This document shows, piece after piece, positions 24,865 to 34,136 of a stretch of DNA of 36,930 bases. Every line of letters starts with the position of its first letter. Within the stretch, counting starts at the first letter, position 1. The DNA comes from Candidatus Woesearchaeota archaeon. GTDB lineage: Archaea; Nanobdellota; Nanobdellia; Woesearchaeales; UBA10216. Where the stretch lies: NCBI GenBank assembly GCA_016180105.1, contig JACPBZ010000024.1:1-36930 (forward strand). The letters run 5' to 3'. The position numbers and the translations under genes were made by a program. The notes under the pieces are model-generated. The model was not told where the DNA came from. It did no database searches and saw nothing but the letters and a program-made list of their open reading frames with translations.

Positions 24865-27036
24865 CTATTTCCTTCTTGCTGTTACTGCCACTGCAGCAGG
24901 CTGCTTCGTCATTTGCCCCAGGAACTCGCCCCTTTTGATAAGGGCGTGCATGGCAACCACGGCCTTCCGGATATCATTGAAGTCGGGAATGCGCATATTA
25001 TCAAGGTAATGCATTCCTTTCCTGCTGAACCTGCCACCCATAAAACAGCTAATAATGGGCTTATCTGGATGAAGCTTGTGCGCCTCCACAATAACCTTGG
25101 CATTTGCCACAGGATTTGTCATTGCCTGCAAGGTCTGGATGACAATGAGGCCGTGAATGTAAGGCTCGTCAAGAAGCGAATTCACGGCAAGGGCATACCT
25201 GTCCGCAAGGGCATCACCCACAATGTCAAGAGGATTCCTCCTCGAATATGCGGGATGCATTACGCCACTCTTGTCAAGCGCCCTTATGAGGCTCTTCTGA
25301 AGCTGCGGCAAATTAACGCCCAGCTCATCACAATAGTCTGAGCATATAACACCGCAACCACCACCATTTGTCACAACGGCAACGCCATTGCCCCCGCATA
25401 CAGGCTGCTCAGCAAGAATCTTGGCCAGGTCAAAAAGCTCCTCGACAGTTTCGGCAACGAAAGCTCCAGCCTGCCTCACCGCGGCTTCAAAAACCTTAAC
25501 ATTCCCGGCCAGGGAAGCAGTGTGAGTTGCAGCAGCAGCCACGCCAGACGACGTCCTCCCGCCCTTGAGAATGACAACAGGCTTCTTTGCCGCAAGGCTC
25601 ACAAGCTGCTCAAAAAACCTTCTGCCATCACCAACCCCCTCGATGTAAAGCGCGACTGACTTCGTCTCATCATCACCTGAAAGGAAATCAAAAAAGTCAT
25701 TGCAGTCAAGCATCGCCTTGTTGCCATAGCTGACAAGGGCGCTAAGGCCATACCTCGACTGGATTGCCCAGTCAATTATGCTGTCCGCAAGGGCACCAGA
25801 CTGGCTCACAAAAGCGACCTGGCCTTTCGGAGGCATGCTCGGAGCAAAGCTCGCGTTAAGATTAAGCGACGGCCTGATAATGCCAAGGCAGTTGGGGCCC
25901 AGCATCGGAATTTTTGCCTTTGCGAAAAGCTGGGCAATCTTCTCCTGGAGTTTTCCGCCTTCACTGCTGAACTCGCCAAAGCCAGCGCTAATGATTATGA
26001 CAGCCTTGACTTTCTTCCTTGCGCATTCCTCAGCAGCCTTGAGCACGAGCTGGTGGGGAATGGCTATGATGGCAAGGTCAACACTTTCGGGAACTGCCAG
26101 GATGGAAGGGTAGCATTTCAAGCCCAAAATCTCAGAGGCAAACGGATTCACCGGGAAAATCCTGCCAAGAAACGGCCTGCAATACTCGCAACGATGAACG
26201 CACCCAATTGTGAGGTTGCGCATTATTGCCTGACCCACGGACTCCTGCTCCCTCGAGGCGCCAACGACAGCCACTGATGCAGGAGTGAAGAAGCTTTTCA
26301 CGGCAGGGAACGCTGCAACAGCTTTTCCTGCTTTCTTTTCTGCGGCAACAACAATCCTTGCGTCGACAGCAGTGATTTTTCCGGAATCATCCACGATTAA
26401 CGGATTGACATCAAGCCCTGAAATATCAGGCCTCCTGAGCATCAACCCGGAAAGCTTGGCCACCAGGGCAGAAAGGCTGCGGCCAATTTCGTGGCCGTTT
26501 TTCCCACCAAGAATTTGCCTGCCAAAAGCAGTTTCAGAAACCGCGGCCAAGGCAGCATCTTCCTTGACAGGGCACAGCCTGACCGAAACATCATCAATGA
26601 CTTCTGCCATTACTCCGCCCGAGCCAAAAACAACAATTGGCCCAAAAGAAGGGTCCCGCCTTGCGCCAATAATGCACTCCTTCCCAGAAATGGCCTTTTG
26701 GACAGCCACCACAAGCTTCCGGTCAATGACGTGCTTCACCGCAAGCCTCGAATGGGCTGCAGCAAGCTTCCTGAAAGCCCCAGAGCAGGCTTTTTCCCCC
26801 TCACACTCAACGACCAGGCCTTGCCTTGCCTTGTGAATCGCGCCCTCCCCAACCGGAGATGAAACAACCTTGAGAAAGACAGGAAAACCAAGCCTTGACG
26901 CTGCCGAAATCACGTCTTTTTCAGTCTCAGCAAAGGCTGTCTCGACGAATGGGAAGCCCTCTTTCTTAAGCAAAACAGCAGCATCCCTGAAAGGCAGGTT
27001 CCGTGGATAACCAATACGCTTTGCCATTTGGGACAC
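24865..27036 (-). CDS. ADP-forming acyl-CoA (acetyl-CoA) synthetase, fused subunits in beta-alpha order
   Basis: 723 aa. N-terminal ATP-grasp-like region (IVVFGSGGVMAEVIDDVSVRLCP, DVNPLIVDD) then CoA-binding/ligase domains (VAVVGASREQESVG, MLGPNCLGIIRP, VAFVSQSGALADSIIDWA, THTASLAG, VTNGGGCGVICSD). Confidence 0.93.
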   Translation of the reverse strand: MSQMAKRIGYPRNLPFRDAAVLLKKEGFPFVETAFAETEKDVISAASRLGFPVFLKVVSSPVGEGAIHKARQGLVVECEGEKACSGAFRKLAAAHSRLAVKHVIDRKLVVAVQKAISGKECIIGARRDPSFGPIVVFGSGGVMAEVIDDVSVRLCPVKEDAALAAVSETAFGRQILGGKNGHEIGRSLSALVAKLSGLMLRRPDISGLDVNPLIVDDSGKITAVDARIVVAAEKKAGKAVAAFPAVKSFFTPASVAVVGASREQESVGQAIMRNLTIGCVHRCEYCRPFLGRIFPVNPFASEILGLKCYPSILAVPESVDLAIIAIPHQLVLKAAEECARKKVKAVIIISAGFGEFSSEGGKLQEKIAQLFAKAKIPMLGPNCLGIIRPSLNLNASFAPSMPPKGQVAFVSQSGALADSIIDWAIQSRYGLSALVSYGNKAMLDCNDFFDFLSGDDETKSVALYIEGVGDGRRFFEQLVSLAAKKPVVILKGGRTSSGVAAAATHTASLAGNVKVFEAAVRQAGAFVAETVEELFDLAKILAEQPVCGGNGVAVVTNGGGCGVICSDYCDELGVNLPQLQKSLIRALDKSGVMHPAYSRRNPLDIVGDALADRYALAVNSLLDEPYIHGLIVIQTLQAMTNPVANAKVIVEAHKLHPDKPIISCFMGGRFSRKGMHYLDNMRIPDFNDIRKAVVAMHALIKRGEFLGQMTKQPAAVAVTARRK

Positions 27037-27239
27037 CTGCCGCCACCAAATTATTTAAAACTATTCTAAAATCCGGGCTTCCGGAGAAGTGAAAAACAGC
27101 GAAACTTAAATATTCGCTTAAAAATGTTGGCAATTCTTCTTTAACTGCGATAGAGTAAAAAAGCGTAACATATTAATAGTAGTGTTTCCACGTCACCCCC
27201 ATCACCAAATAAAATTTCAAAGTGTTGGGAGGGTTCAAT

Positions 27240-28061
27240 ATGATTGTCAAAGAGGAGTTCCTGAGCAAGCTACGCACCTATTTCTCACTAAACCTTTACG
27301 AAGTCAAGATATGGACGGCGCTTCTTTCGAGGGGAGTCGCAACTGCAGGAGAGCTGTCAGACATCGCAAACGTCCCCAGAAGCAGGAGTTATGACGTTCT
27401 TGAAAGCCTTGAGAAAAAAGGCTTTGTCATAATGAAATTCGGCAAGCCCATCAAGTACCTCGCAGTGCAGCCCGCAGAAGTCGTCGAAAGGGTAAAGAAG
27501 CACATGAAAGAGGAATCCGAAAAGAAAATCAAGAGGCTTGACGAAGTCAAGAACACGGAAATCGTTGACGAGCTGAAAACACTCCACCAGCAGGGCATCG
27601 AGCTCGTTGAGCCAACAGACTTGTCCGGAAGCCTGAAAGGCAGGCACAACCTGTACAATCACCTGGACTTAATGATAAAGAACGCAGAGAAGACAGTCAC
27701 CCTGATGACAACCTCACAGGGATTCCTGAGAAAAATAGAGGGACTAAGGCCGACCTTTGAGAAAGTGAAGAAAAGGGGAGTCAAGATAAGAATTGCAGCC
27801 CCAATATCAAAGGAAAACAAGCACGCCCTCGACGCAATAAGCGACATTGCAGAAGTAAGGCACACTGACGCAAAAGGCAGGTTCTGCATTGTCGACAGCA
27901 AGGAGCTGATGTTCATGGTAATGGACGACAAGGAAGTCCACCCAACTTATGATGTCGGCATCTGGGTAAACACGCCCTTCTTTGCTTCAGCGCTGGAAAG
28001 CCTTTTCGAGGCAGCCTGGAAGAACATGAGGCCTTCGCTGGAAGCTGTAAAAAGAGCTTAA
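27240..28061 (+). CDS. TrmB-family transcriptional regulator
   Basis: Winged-helix YFSLNLYEVKIWTALLSRGVATAGELSDIANVPRSRSYDVLESLEKKGFV. PLD-like effector region (KRGVKIRIAAPISKEN...FCIVDSKELMFMVMDD). ATG 27240 preferred. Confidence 0.88.
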   Translation: MIVKEEFLSKLRTYFSLNLYEVKIWTALLSRGVATAGELSDIANVPRSRSYDVLESLEKKGFVIMKFGKPIKYLAVQPAEVVERVKKHMKEESEKKIKRLDEVKNTEIVDELKTLHQQGIELVEPTDLSGSLKGRHNLYNHLDLMIKNAEKTVTLMTTSQGFLRKIEGLRPTFEKVKKRGVKIRIAAPISKENKHALDAISDIAEVRHTDAKGRFCIVDSKELMFMVMDDKEVHPTYDVGIWVNTPFFASALESLFEAAWKNMRPSLEAVKRA

Positions 28062-28071
28062 TCTCGGCGGC

Positions 28072-28090
28072 GGTATAGCAGCTATATACC
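28072..28090. repeat. Imperfect inverted repeat GGTATAGCAGCTATATACC
   Basis: Arms GGTATAgC/GcTATAtACC just after the TrmB-family stop and just upstream of the next TATA element. Confidence 0.5.
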
Positions 28091-28125
28091 AAAGCATTTA
28101 AGCAACCTGAGAGTTACTGACTCCT

Positions 28126-28206
28126 ATGAATAAGGCTGTTGCCGCAAAAAGCGAAAAAAGCGCAGGCAGCTTCAGCTTTTTCTTTTTTGGGTTTGCATTT
28201 AACTGA
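28126..28206 (+). CDS. Candidate 26-aa leaderless peptide
   Basis: MNKAVAAKSEKSAGSFSFFFFGFAFN. TATA-like catttaagc at 28095-28103, about 27 bp upstream of the ATG, the same spacing as other leaderless genes here. Confidence 0.3.
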   Translation: MNKAVAAKSEKSAGSFSFFFFGFAFN

Positions 28207-28324
28207 TTTTCTTCTGCCATAAGCTTGGGCCTGAAAAGCCGCGATGAAAAAGCGAAAGGCGGACGTTCTGGGTTGTGTTGTGCCCGTAAAAAGGGAGATT
28301 GATTAAACTGTTAAGGTGACTCTT

Positions 28325-28786
28325 ATGTATAATTTGACTGAATTGCGAGATATGCTGCTTGAAAGGCCAGCTTTAGGCGTATACCCGACAGATAAGCCGC
28401 AAGCCTGTGCTCAGGTAATAACCGGAATCGGAGGTGTGAGCGGAAGAAAAGTAGCCATTATTGACCCAAATACGCAAACCATTGAAGCGCTGGTGGTTAA
28501 AGAGTATGTTTCTGGAGGGCCTAACCTCTGGGCAGTTGCACAACCAATGAGCCACGTGATTGAGTGGCCAAACACAGGCAAGCTGAAAGTGACCCAGCAG
28601 CCAGGTTACAAGGCAGAAGTCCCCTCTGGGCTCTATGTGCCGTCAAATAGCGAAAGACGGATTGTTGGCATCACTGAACAAGAAAGAAGGACCTTGCTGC
28701 AAGCATATGCAATGCAGCAAAACATCGGGCTGAAAACAAGAAGCGAAATGTCAAGGCAACCGTTTCTGCCGCCGCTACACTGGTGA
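28325..28786 (+). CDS. Hypothetical protein
   Basis: About 153 aa from ATG 28325 (ORF track uses GTG 28316). Soluble, family not recognised. Confidence 0.6.
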   Translation: MYNLTELRDMLLERPALGVYPTDKPQACAQVITGIGGVSGRKVAIIDPNTQTIEALVVKEYVSGGPNLWAVAQPMSHVIEWPNTGKLKVTQQPGYKAEVPSGLYVPSNSERRIVGITEQERRTLLQAYAMQQNIGLKTRSEMSRQPFLPPLHW

Positions 28787-28832
28787 GAGCCCGCAAAACC
28801 TTTAAATAACGACATAAGGCTGTTTGAAGACA

Positions 28833-30374
28833 ATGCCGGATGATGCGAAAGTTGCAGAAATAGCAGACTCGCTGCACAGGTATGAGCGTGCAGTGCTGCC
28901 CCTGCTTGAGAAGCACAGCAGCGTTTCAGACTTGGTCAAGGCATCGGGGCTGCAAGAAATCGAAGTGCTTCGCGGATTGAACTGGCTTCAGAACAAAGGT
29001 CTTGCAAAGATAACCGAAGTAACAGAAGAACTCATTAATCTTGGAGGCAACGGGAGAAAATACGCGAGTTCACAGCTGCCGGAAACGCGATTTCTTGATG
29101 CCATCAAAGAGCAGCCGCTATCCCTTTCAGAAATAAAGCGAAAGACAAGCCTTACCGATGAAGAAACAAGCGCGAGCATAGGCGCCCTTATGAGGCTGAG
29201 GGCAATAGAATCAGCCATAGTGCAGGAAGGAAAAGGATTCAAGGCAACCGAAGCTGGCAAAAAACTCGCTGCAGAAGGAACACCTGCGCAAAGACTCCTC
29301 TCAAGAAAATTCCCAATTCCCGAAAAGAACTTAACCCCTGACGAGAAGGCTGTTGTCGAGGAACTGAGAAAACGAAAGGATGTCATCAGGCAGGATGTCG
29401 TGAAAAACAAGTCTGCCACCATAACCGACCTGGGAAGGCAAATTGCCCGGAAAAGCATCTCTGCCGAGAAAATAATAGACAGATTGACGCCTGAAATGCT
29501 CCTGACAGGCTCGTGGAAAAAAGCCAAGCTAAGGCCATACGACCTGTCAACAGCAGCGCCAAGGGCATTCTTCGGAAAGCTCCAGCCATACAGGGAATTC
29601 CTCGAGGAAGTAAGGGACAAGTTTGTAGGCCTCGGCTTTGAGGAAATGACCGGGCCAATCATCGAAAGCGAGTTCTGGAACATGGACGCGCTGTTCATGC
29701 CACAGTTCCACTCGGCAAGGGACATCCACGACGTTTACTACATAAAAGAGCCAAAGCACGCAACAGACCTGCCAAAAGAGCTCGTCAAGAAAGTCAAGGC
29801 AGCCCACGAAAACGGCTTCGGAACAGGAAGCAAGGGATGGCAGTACGAGTTCAGCGAGGAAAAAACAGCCCGGCTCATAATGAGAAGCCAGACTACTGCC
29901 TGCAGCGCAAGAAAAATGGCGTCGAAAGACCTGAAAATCCCCGGAAAGTACTTTGCAATAGGGCGATGCTTCAGGTACGACGTAATAGACGCGAAGCACC
30001 TGGCCGACTTCAACCAGGTTGAGGGAATAATAATCGAGGAGAGCCTCAACCTCAGGCACCTCATCGGATTGCTGAAACTTTTTGCAAAAGAATTCTGCCA
30101 AACCGACAAGGTAAAAGTAGTGCCATCGTATTTCCCATTCACCGAGCCGTCAGCCTCGCTGTACGCAAAGCACCCTGCCCTTGGGTGGATGGAACTTGCC
30201 GGTGCCGGAATCTTCAGGCCCGAAATGGTCAAGCCACTGATAGGCAGGCACGTCCCAGTCCTGGCCTGGGGAATAGGAATTGACCGCATAGCGATGTTCA
30301 AACTCGGGATGGATGACATCCGCAACCTGTTTAGCCACGACCTGAACTTCCTCAGGAACGCAAAGGTGGTATGA
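28833..30374 (+). CDS. pheS: Phenylalanyl-tRNA synthetase alpha subunit
   Basis: ATG 28833 after TATA tttaaata. FWNMDALFMPQFHSARDIHDVYYI, IGRCFRYDVIDAKHLADFNQVEGIII, PALGWMELAGAGIFRPE, LAWGIGIDRIAM. Confidence 0.97.
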   Translation: MPDDAKVAEIADSLHRYERAVLPLLEKHSSVSDLVKASGLQEIEVLRGLNWLQNKGLAKITEVTEELINLGGNGRKYASSQLPETRFLDAIKEQPLSLSEIKRKTSLTDEETSASIGALMRLRAIESAIVQEGKGFKATEAGKKLAAEGTPAQRLLSRKFPIPEKNLTPDEKAVVEELRKRKDVIRQDVVKNKSATITDLGRQIARKSISAEKIIDRLTPEMLLTGSWKKAKLRPYDLSTAAPRAFFGKLQPYREFLEEVRDKFVGLGFEEMTGPIIESEFWNMDALFMPQFHSARDIHDVYYIKEPKHATDLPKELVKKVKAAHENGFGTGSKGWQYEFSEEKTARLIMRSQTTACSARKMASKDLKIPGKYFAIGRCFRYDVIDAKHLADFNQVEGIIIEESLNLRHLIGLLKLFAKEFCQTDKVKVVPSYFPFTEPSASLYAKHPALGWMELAGAGIFRPEMVKPLIGRHVPVLAWGIGIDRIAMFKLGMDDIRNLFSHDLNFLRNAKVV

Positions 30375-31991
30375 ATGCCGACAATCAGCTTCTCCCACAA
30401 AGACTTCCAAAAACTCCTCGGAAGGAAAATGCCAATAGAGGAGTTCAGCGAACTGCTGCTGCTTTATGCAAAAGCAGAACTCAAGCCAGGCAACACGCCA
30501 GATGACCTGACAGTGGAACTTGATGACACGAACCAGCCCTACATATGGTCTGTTGAAGGCCTGGCGAGGCTGCTCAGGGGCATAACTTCCAAAAAGGAAG
30601 CAGCACCGCTTCGACTCCAAGCCGGAAACTACTCAATTGAGGTTGACGAATCAGTCAAAAACGTAAGGCCCTGCATTGCGGCATTTGTCGCAAAGGGAGT
30701 CAAACTCGACGATTACCTCCTGAAGCAGCTAATCCAAATGCAGGAAAAGTTTGACACAGGCTATGGCAGGAGAAGACAAAAAGTCTCCATAGGGCTATAC
30801 TCATACAAGAGAATAAGCTTCCCAATAAGGTACACGGCCGTGAAGCCAGACTCGGTGAAATTCATCCCCCTGGGCTTTGAAAAAGAACTCAACCTCAAGC
30901 AGATACTGGAGCAGCACCCCAAAGGGCAGGAATACGGCTGGATACTGAAAAATTCCCAGGATTATCCCCTCCTGCTCGACAGCAATGGCCAAATCCTAAG
31001 CTTCCCGCCAATAATAAACTCAAACTTCACGGGAAGGCTCGAGGTAGGAGACAGCGAGCTGCTGTTCGAGGCAACAGGCCACGATGACGAGTCGCTCAAC
31101 CTGGCTGCCAGCATATTCGCCCAAAACCTGCAGGACAGGGGATTTGCCATACATTCAGTCATCATAAAACACAAGTCAAAAACAACGAAGACGCCTTCTG
31201 TTGAGAGAAAGCTGGTAAAGATAACCCCCCAGGCTGTTGAAGCCGTAACAGGCCTAAAGCTGAAAAGCAGCGAAATATCATCGCTTTTGCAGAAGATGGG
31301 ATACCAGGCAAGGGGCGAGACTGCAATAATCCCAACATACCGGGCGGACATAATGCACCCTGTTGATGTCATAGAGGACGTTGCAATAGCTTACGGCTTC
31401 GACAGGATAAGCGAGGAGCCGCTAAGAAGCTACACGGTCGGAAAGAAAGACAGGGCGTTCGAGCTCATTAACCCAACAAGGAAACTGATTGCTGGGCTTG
31501 GCTTCCAGGAAATATTCAGCCACATACTCACAGACAAGAAATCCGTGACAGAGAAATCGGTCGAGCTCCAAAATTTCATGTCAGAGACACACTCTGCAGT
31601 AAGGAATTCCCTGCTACCGCAGCTTCTGGATGTCTTTGCGAAAAACAAGCATTCCGATTATCCGCAAAAAATATTTGAGGAAGGCCTCGTGGCTTCGCGA
31701 GAAGCCACCAAGCTTGCCGAATGGAGGTCAATTGCCCTGGCGAGCGCACATTCAAAGGCAGACTTCACTGAGATGAAGCAATACCTTTCAGCGCTCCTTG
31801 GCTCAATTGGGCTGCAGCTGGAAGTCAAGCCAGCAGAGCACACAATGTTCATCAAGGGGAGAGTAGGAAGCATCCTCGTGAACAAGCAGCACCTGGGCTT
31901 CATCGGGGAAGTAAAGCCAGAAATCCTCGAAAAGCACGGAATTGAAATGCCAGTCGCAGCGGCAGAATTAAACCTTAGCCTGCTGCCCTAA
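30375..31991 (+). CDS. pheT: Phenylalanyl-tRNA synthetase beta subunit
   Basis: 538 aa. IPTYRADIMHPVDVIEDVAIAYGFDRI, ELINPTRKLIAGLGFQEIFSHILT, HSAVRNSLLPQLLDVFAKNKH. Abuts pheS. Confidence 0.97.
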   Translation: MPTISFSHKDFQKLLGRKMPIEEFSELLLLYAKAELKPGNTPDDLTVELDDTNQPYIWSVEGLARLLRGITSKKEAAPLRLQAGNYSIEVDESVKNVRPCIAAFVAKGVKLDDYLLKQLIQMQEKFDTGYGRRRQKVSIGLYSYKRISFPIRYTAVKPDSVKFIPLGFEKELNLKQILEQHPKGQEYGWILKNSQDYPLLLDSNGQILSFPPIINSNFTGRLEVGDSELLFEATGHDDESLNLAASIFAQNLQDRGFAIHSVIIKHKSKTTKTPSVERKLVKITPQAVEAVTGLKLKSSEISSLLQKMGYQARGETAIIPTYRADIMHPVDVIEDVAIAYGFDRISEEPLRSYTVGKKDRAFELINPTRKLIAGLGFQEIFSHILTDKKSVTEKSVELQNFMSETHSAVRNSLLPQLLDVFAKNKHSDYPQKIFEEGLVASREATKLAEWRSIALASAHSKADFTEMKQYLSALLGSIGLQLEVKPAEHTMFIKGRVGSILVNKQHLGFIGEVKPEILEKHGIEMPVAAAELNLSLLP

Positions 31992-32743
31992 TGAAGCTTC
32001 AGCAGCTTTCTCAACACCATCGACAAGGCCAGCGAAAAAACCAAATAAGTCGCAAGCCAGCCAGGCTTCCAGCCAGCTATCGAGAGGTCGCCGAATGGAT
32101 TGACGCTCTTGAGGTCAACAGAAATGCGCTCAATCGCGCTATTCTCCTTCAAGCCCTTCTTCCTGGCAAGAACAGGGTTTTCATACTTGTATTCATCAGT
32201 CACGAGAACGCTCAGGGAATAAAGCTCATCGCCAAAGGAATAAGCAAGCTTGTGAGTCCCGCCCTCAATGGCCTTCAATCTCCACACGACAGCACCGTTG
32301 CCGACCGCCAGGGTCTGGTTGGAGAGCAACTGCAAGCCACCTTCTGCCGAAAGCAAAGCCTGCCCAGCAACGCCTGGCGCAAATTTCATTGTCGAAGTGA
32401 ACTCATCACCAACCGAGATTGGCTCATAAGCAAGATGGCTTCCCATCCAGGTGAAAATCAAAATCGCTGGAACAAAGAAAATCAGCGTGGACTTCATAGA
32501 GGCGCTGAACTGCTTGTGCATGCTCTTCATCATCTCCTTTTGGAGATGGCCTGCCTTTGCAGGATCGGCCTTCGCTTCAGCTTGCAGCCTCTTTATGTCG
32601 TCCTTTATCTCCTTCATCAGCTTCTGGTTCGTCGTGAACTTGTAAATCAGCGTGCTAATCAGGGAAACAACGACTGAAATGGCAAAGATTGAAGCGAGAG
32701 GAGGCAGCTTCAAAAACACGTTCATAAAATCAAGCCAAGCCAT
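31988..32743 (-). CDS. DUF106/EMC3-type (Oxa1 superfamily) membrane insertase homolog
   Basis: 251 aa. TM1, coiled coil (MKEIKDDIKRLQAEAKADPAKAGHLQKEMMKSMHKQF), TM2 (STLIFFVPAILIFTWMG), extra-cytoplasmic insertion, C-terminal TM (LATYLVFSLALSMVLRKLL). Next to secY. Confidence 0.82.
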   Translation of the reverse strand: MAWLDFMNVFLKLPPLASIFAISVVVSLISTLIYKFTTNQKLMKEIKDDIKRLQAEAKADPAKAGHLQKEMMKSMHKQFSASMKSTLIFFVPAILIFTWMGSHLAYEPISVGDEFTSTMKFAPGVAGQALLSAEGGLQLLSNQTLAVGNGAVVWRLKAIEGGTHKLAYSFGDELYSLSVLVTDEYKYENPVLARKKGLKENSAIERISVDLKSVNPFGDLSIAGWKPGWLATYLVFSLALSMVLRKLLKLH

Positions 32744-32752
32744 TTTTTTCCC

Positions 32753-34132
32753 TCACTGAATGAACTTCTTGAGCATCGGGTTCATATCAACAGCGTGCTG
32801 CTGCGCTATTTCCTCATAAAGCTTGTACACAATCATAACCGTCAAAAGAAGGCCTGTTCCAGAAGTGAGGGCGCCCATCACGTCAGCAAAGGCGGCCAGG
32901 AATCCAACAGTTACCGCACCCATCACTGTCAGAGCGGGAATGTACCTGTCAAGCAGGCTCTCAACGACCCTCTCATCCCTCCTGAAGCCAGGAATCTGCA
33001 ACCCGGATGACATTATCTGCTTTGCCTGGCTCCTCGCATCCATTCCAGCGGTCTTGACCCAGAAAAGCGAGAAAAGCACAGAGCCGCCTATCATCAGGAG
33101 CGTGAAAACAATTATCCTCGGGATGACATCGACAAAGTTCAACGTTCCTGTCGCAAGGTTGTTGACAAGATTAACCGGGTTAATCAGCGAGACAAAACCC
33201 GTGGAGACGCCCGCCGGGTCATATGTGCCCAGAAAAGTGAAACCGCGACTTTGCAAAAGCCTTGCCCAAAGCTGAATGTTTGCAAGCAGGGCAGCTGTAA
33301 GAATGACTGGAATGTTGCTCGTATAGATGAACGCCAATGGCCAGCGAATGCCGTGGCCCCTAATCCTCCCGAACGAGAGCGGCAGCTCAACCTTCATCGA
33401 CTGCGCATAAACCGCTATTATGAACACCATCAACGTTGTCGCAATCACGAAAACATTCGCAAACACCTCGGTGAAGTCGCCCTGTATGAAAAAGTAAAAC
33501 AGCGCGAGCAATGCGCCAACAGGCGCCTCTCCAGAAGTGAACGCAAGGCTGCCTGAAGAGCTTAGAGGACTAAGAAGCCTGATCATTATCTCCTTTGAGA
33601 CGCCAGCTGCAATAAATAAGCTGACACCCGAGCCAAAGCCCCACTTGCTCACAACCTCATCCATCAGCAAGATAAGCACGCCACCAACAATGAGCTGCAA
33701 AACCAGCGAAAGGCTGCTGCCCCCGGGATTCGGGGCGAGGCCGCCAGTGTAAACGTAAACCATTGCCTCAAAGATAATGAATGCAAAAACAAGCGCCTTC
33801 TGCACGCCCTGGAAAAGCCTTTTGCCATCAGGGCTGGTAAGGTCAAACTTCAGCACGCCAGAGCCATTAAGGAGCTGCAGCAAAATGGATGCGGTAACAA
33901 TCGGGCCAATGCCCAGGGAGATTATCGAGCCAAACTCGGCACCGAGAATTATTGAAAGAAACTGGAACTGCGCAAGGGAATTCGCGCCCAGCCCGTGAAG
34001 GGGAATCATCCCAAGCGCGAAAAAAAGCAGGAGAACTATGCCTGTCCACTTAAGCTTGTCCTTGAAAGGCAGCCTTCGCTCGGAAGGGGCAGAAACCTCC
34101 GGCAGGTTAAGCAATATGTCCTTTATTCCCAT
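32753..34132 (-). CDS. secY: Preprotein translocase subunit SecY
   Basis: 459 aa, ten-TM pattern. EFGSIISLGIGPIVTASILLQLL, WGFGSGVSLFIAAGV, SFGRIRGHGIRWPLAFIYTSNIPVILTAALLANIQ. Confidence 0.97.
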   Translation of the reverse strand: MGIKDILLNLPEVSAPSERRLPFKDKLKWTGIVLLLFFALGMIPLHGLGANSLAQFQFLSIILGAEFGSIISLGIGPIVTASILLQLLNGSGVLKFDLTSPDGKRLFQGVQKALVFAFIIFEAMVYVYTGGLAPNPGGSSLSLVLQLIVGGVLILLMDEVVSKWGFGSGVSLFIAAGVSKEIMIRLLSPLSSSGSLAFTSGEAPVGALLALFYFFIQGDFTEVFANVFVIATTLMVFIIAVYAQSMKVELPLSFGRIRGHGIRWPLAFIYTSNIPVILTAALLANIQLWARLLQSRGFTFLGTYDPAGVSTGFVSLINPVNLVNNLATGTLNFVDVIPRIIVFTLLMIGGSVLFSLFWVKTAGMDARSQAKQIMSSGLQIPGFRRDERVVESLLDRYIPALTVMGAVTVGFLAAFADVMGALTSGTGLLLTVMIVYKLYEEIAQQHAVDMNPMLKKFIQ

Positions 34133-34136
34133 TTTG

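Noticed and set aside
26179-26202. Radical SAM enzyme reading of the CX3CX2C motif
   Set aside because: The surrounding sequence is a CoA-binding Rossmann domain of an acyl-CoA synthetase, with no radical SAM barrel motifs. Kept only as a possible metal site.
28201-28275. Possible C/D box RNA (CTGA...GCGATGA...CTGG)
   Set aside because: Boxes are present, but spacing is wrong and there is no upstream C box or terminal stem.
28244-28306. 20-aa ORF MKKRKADVLGCVVPVKREID
   Set aside because: No TATA element at leaderless distance and too short to distinguish from chance.
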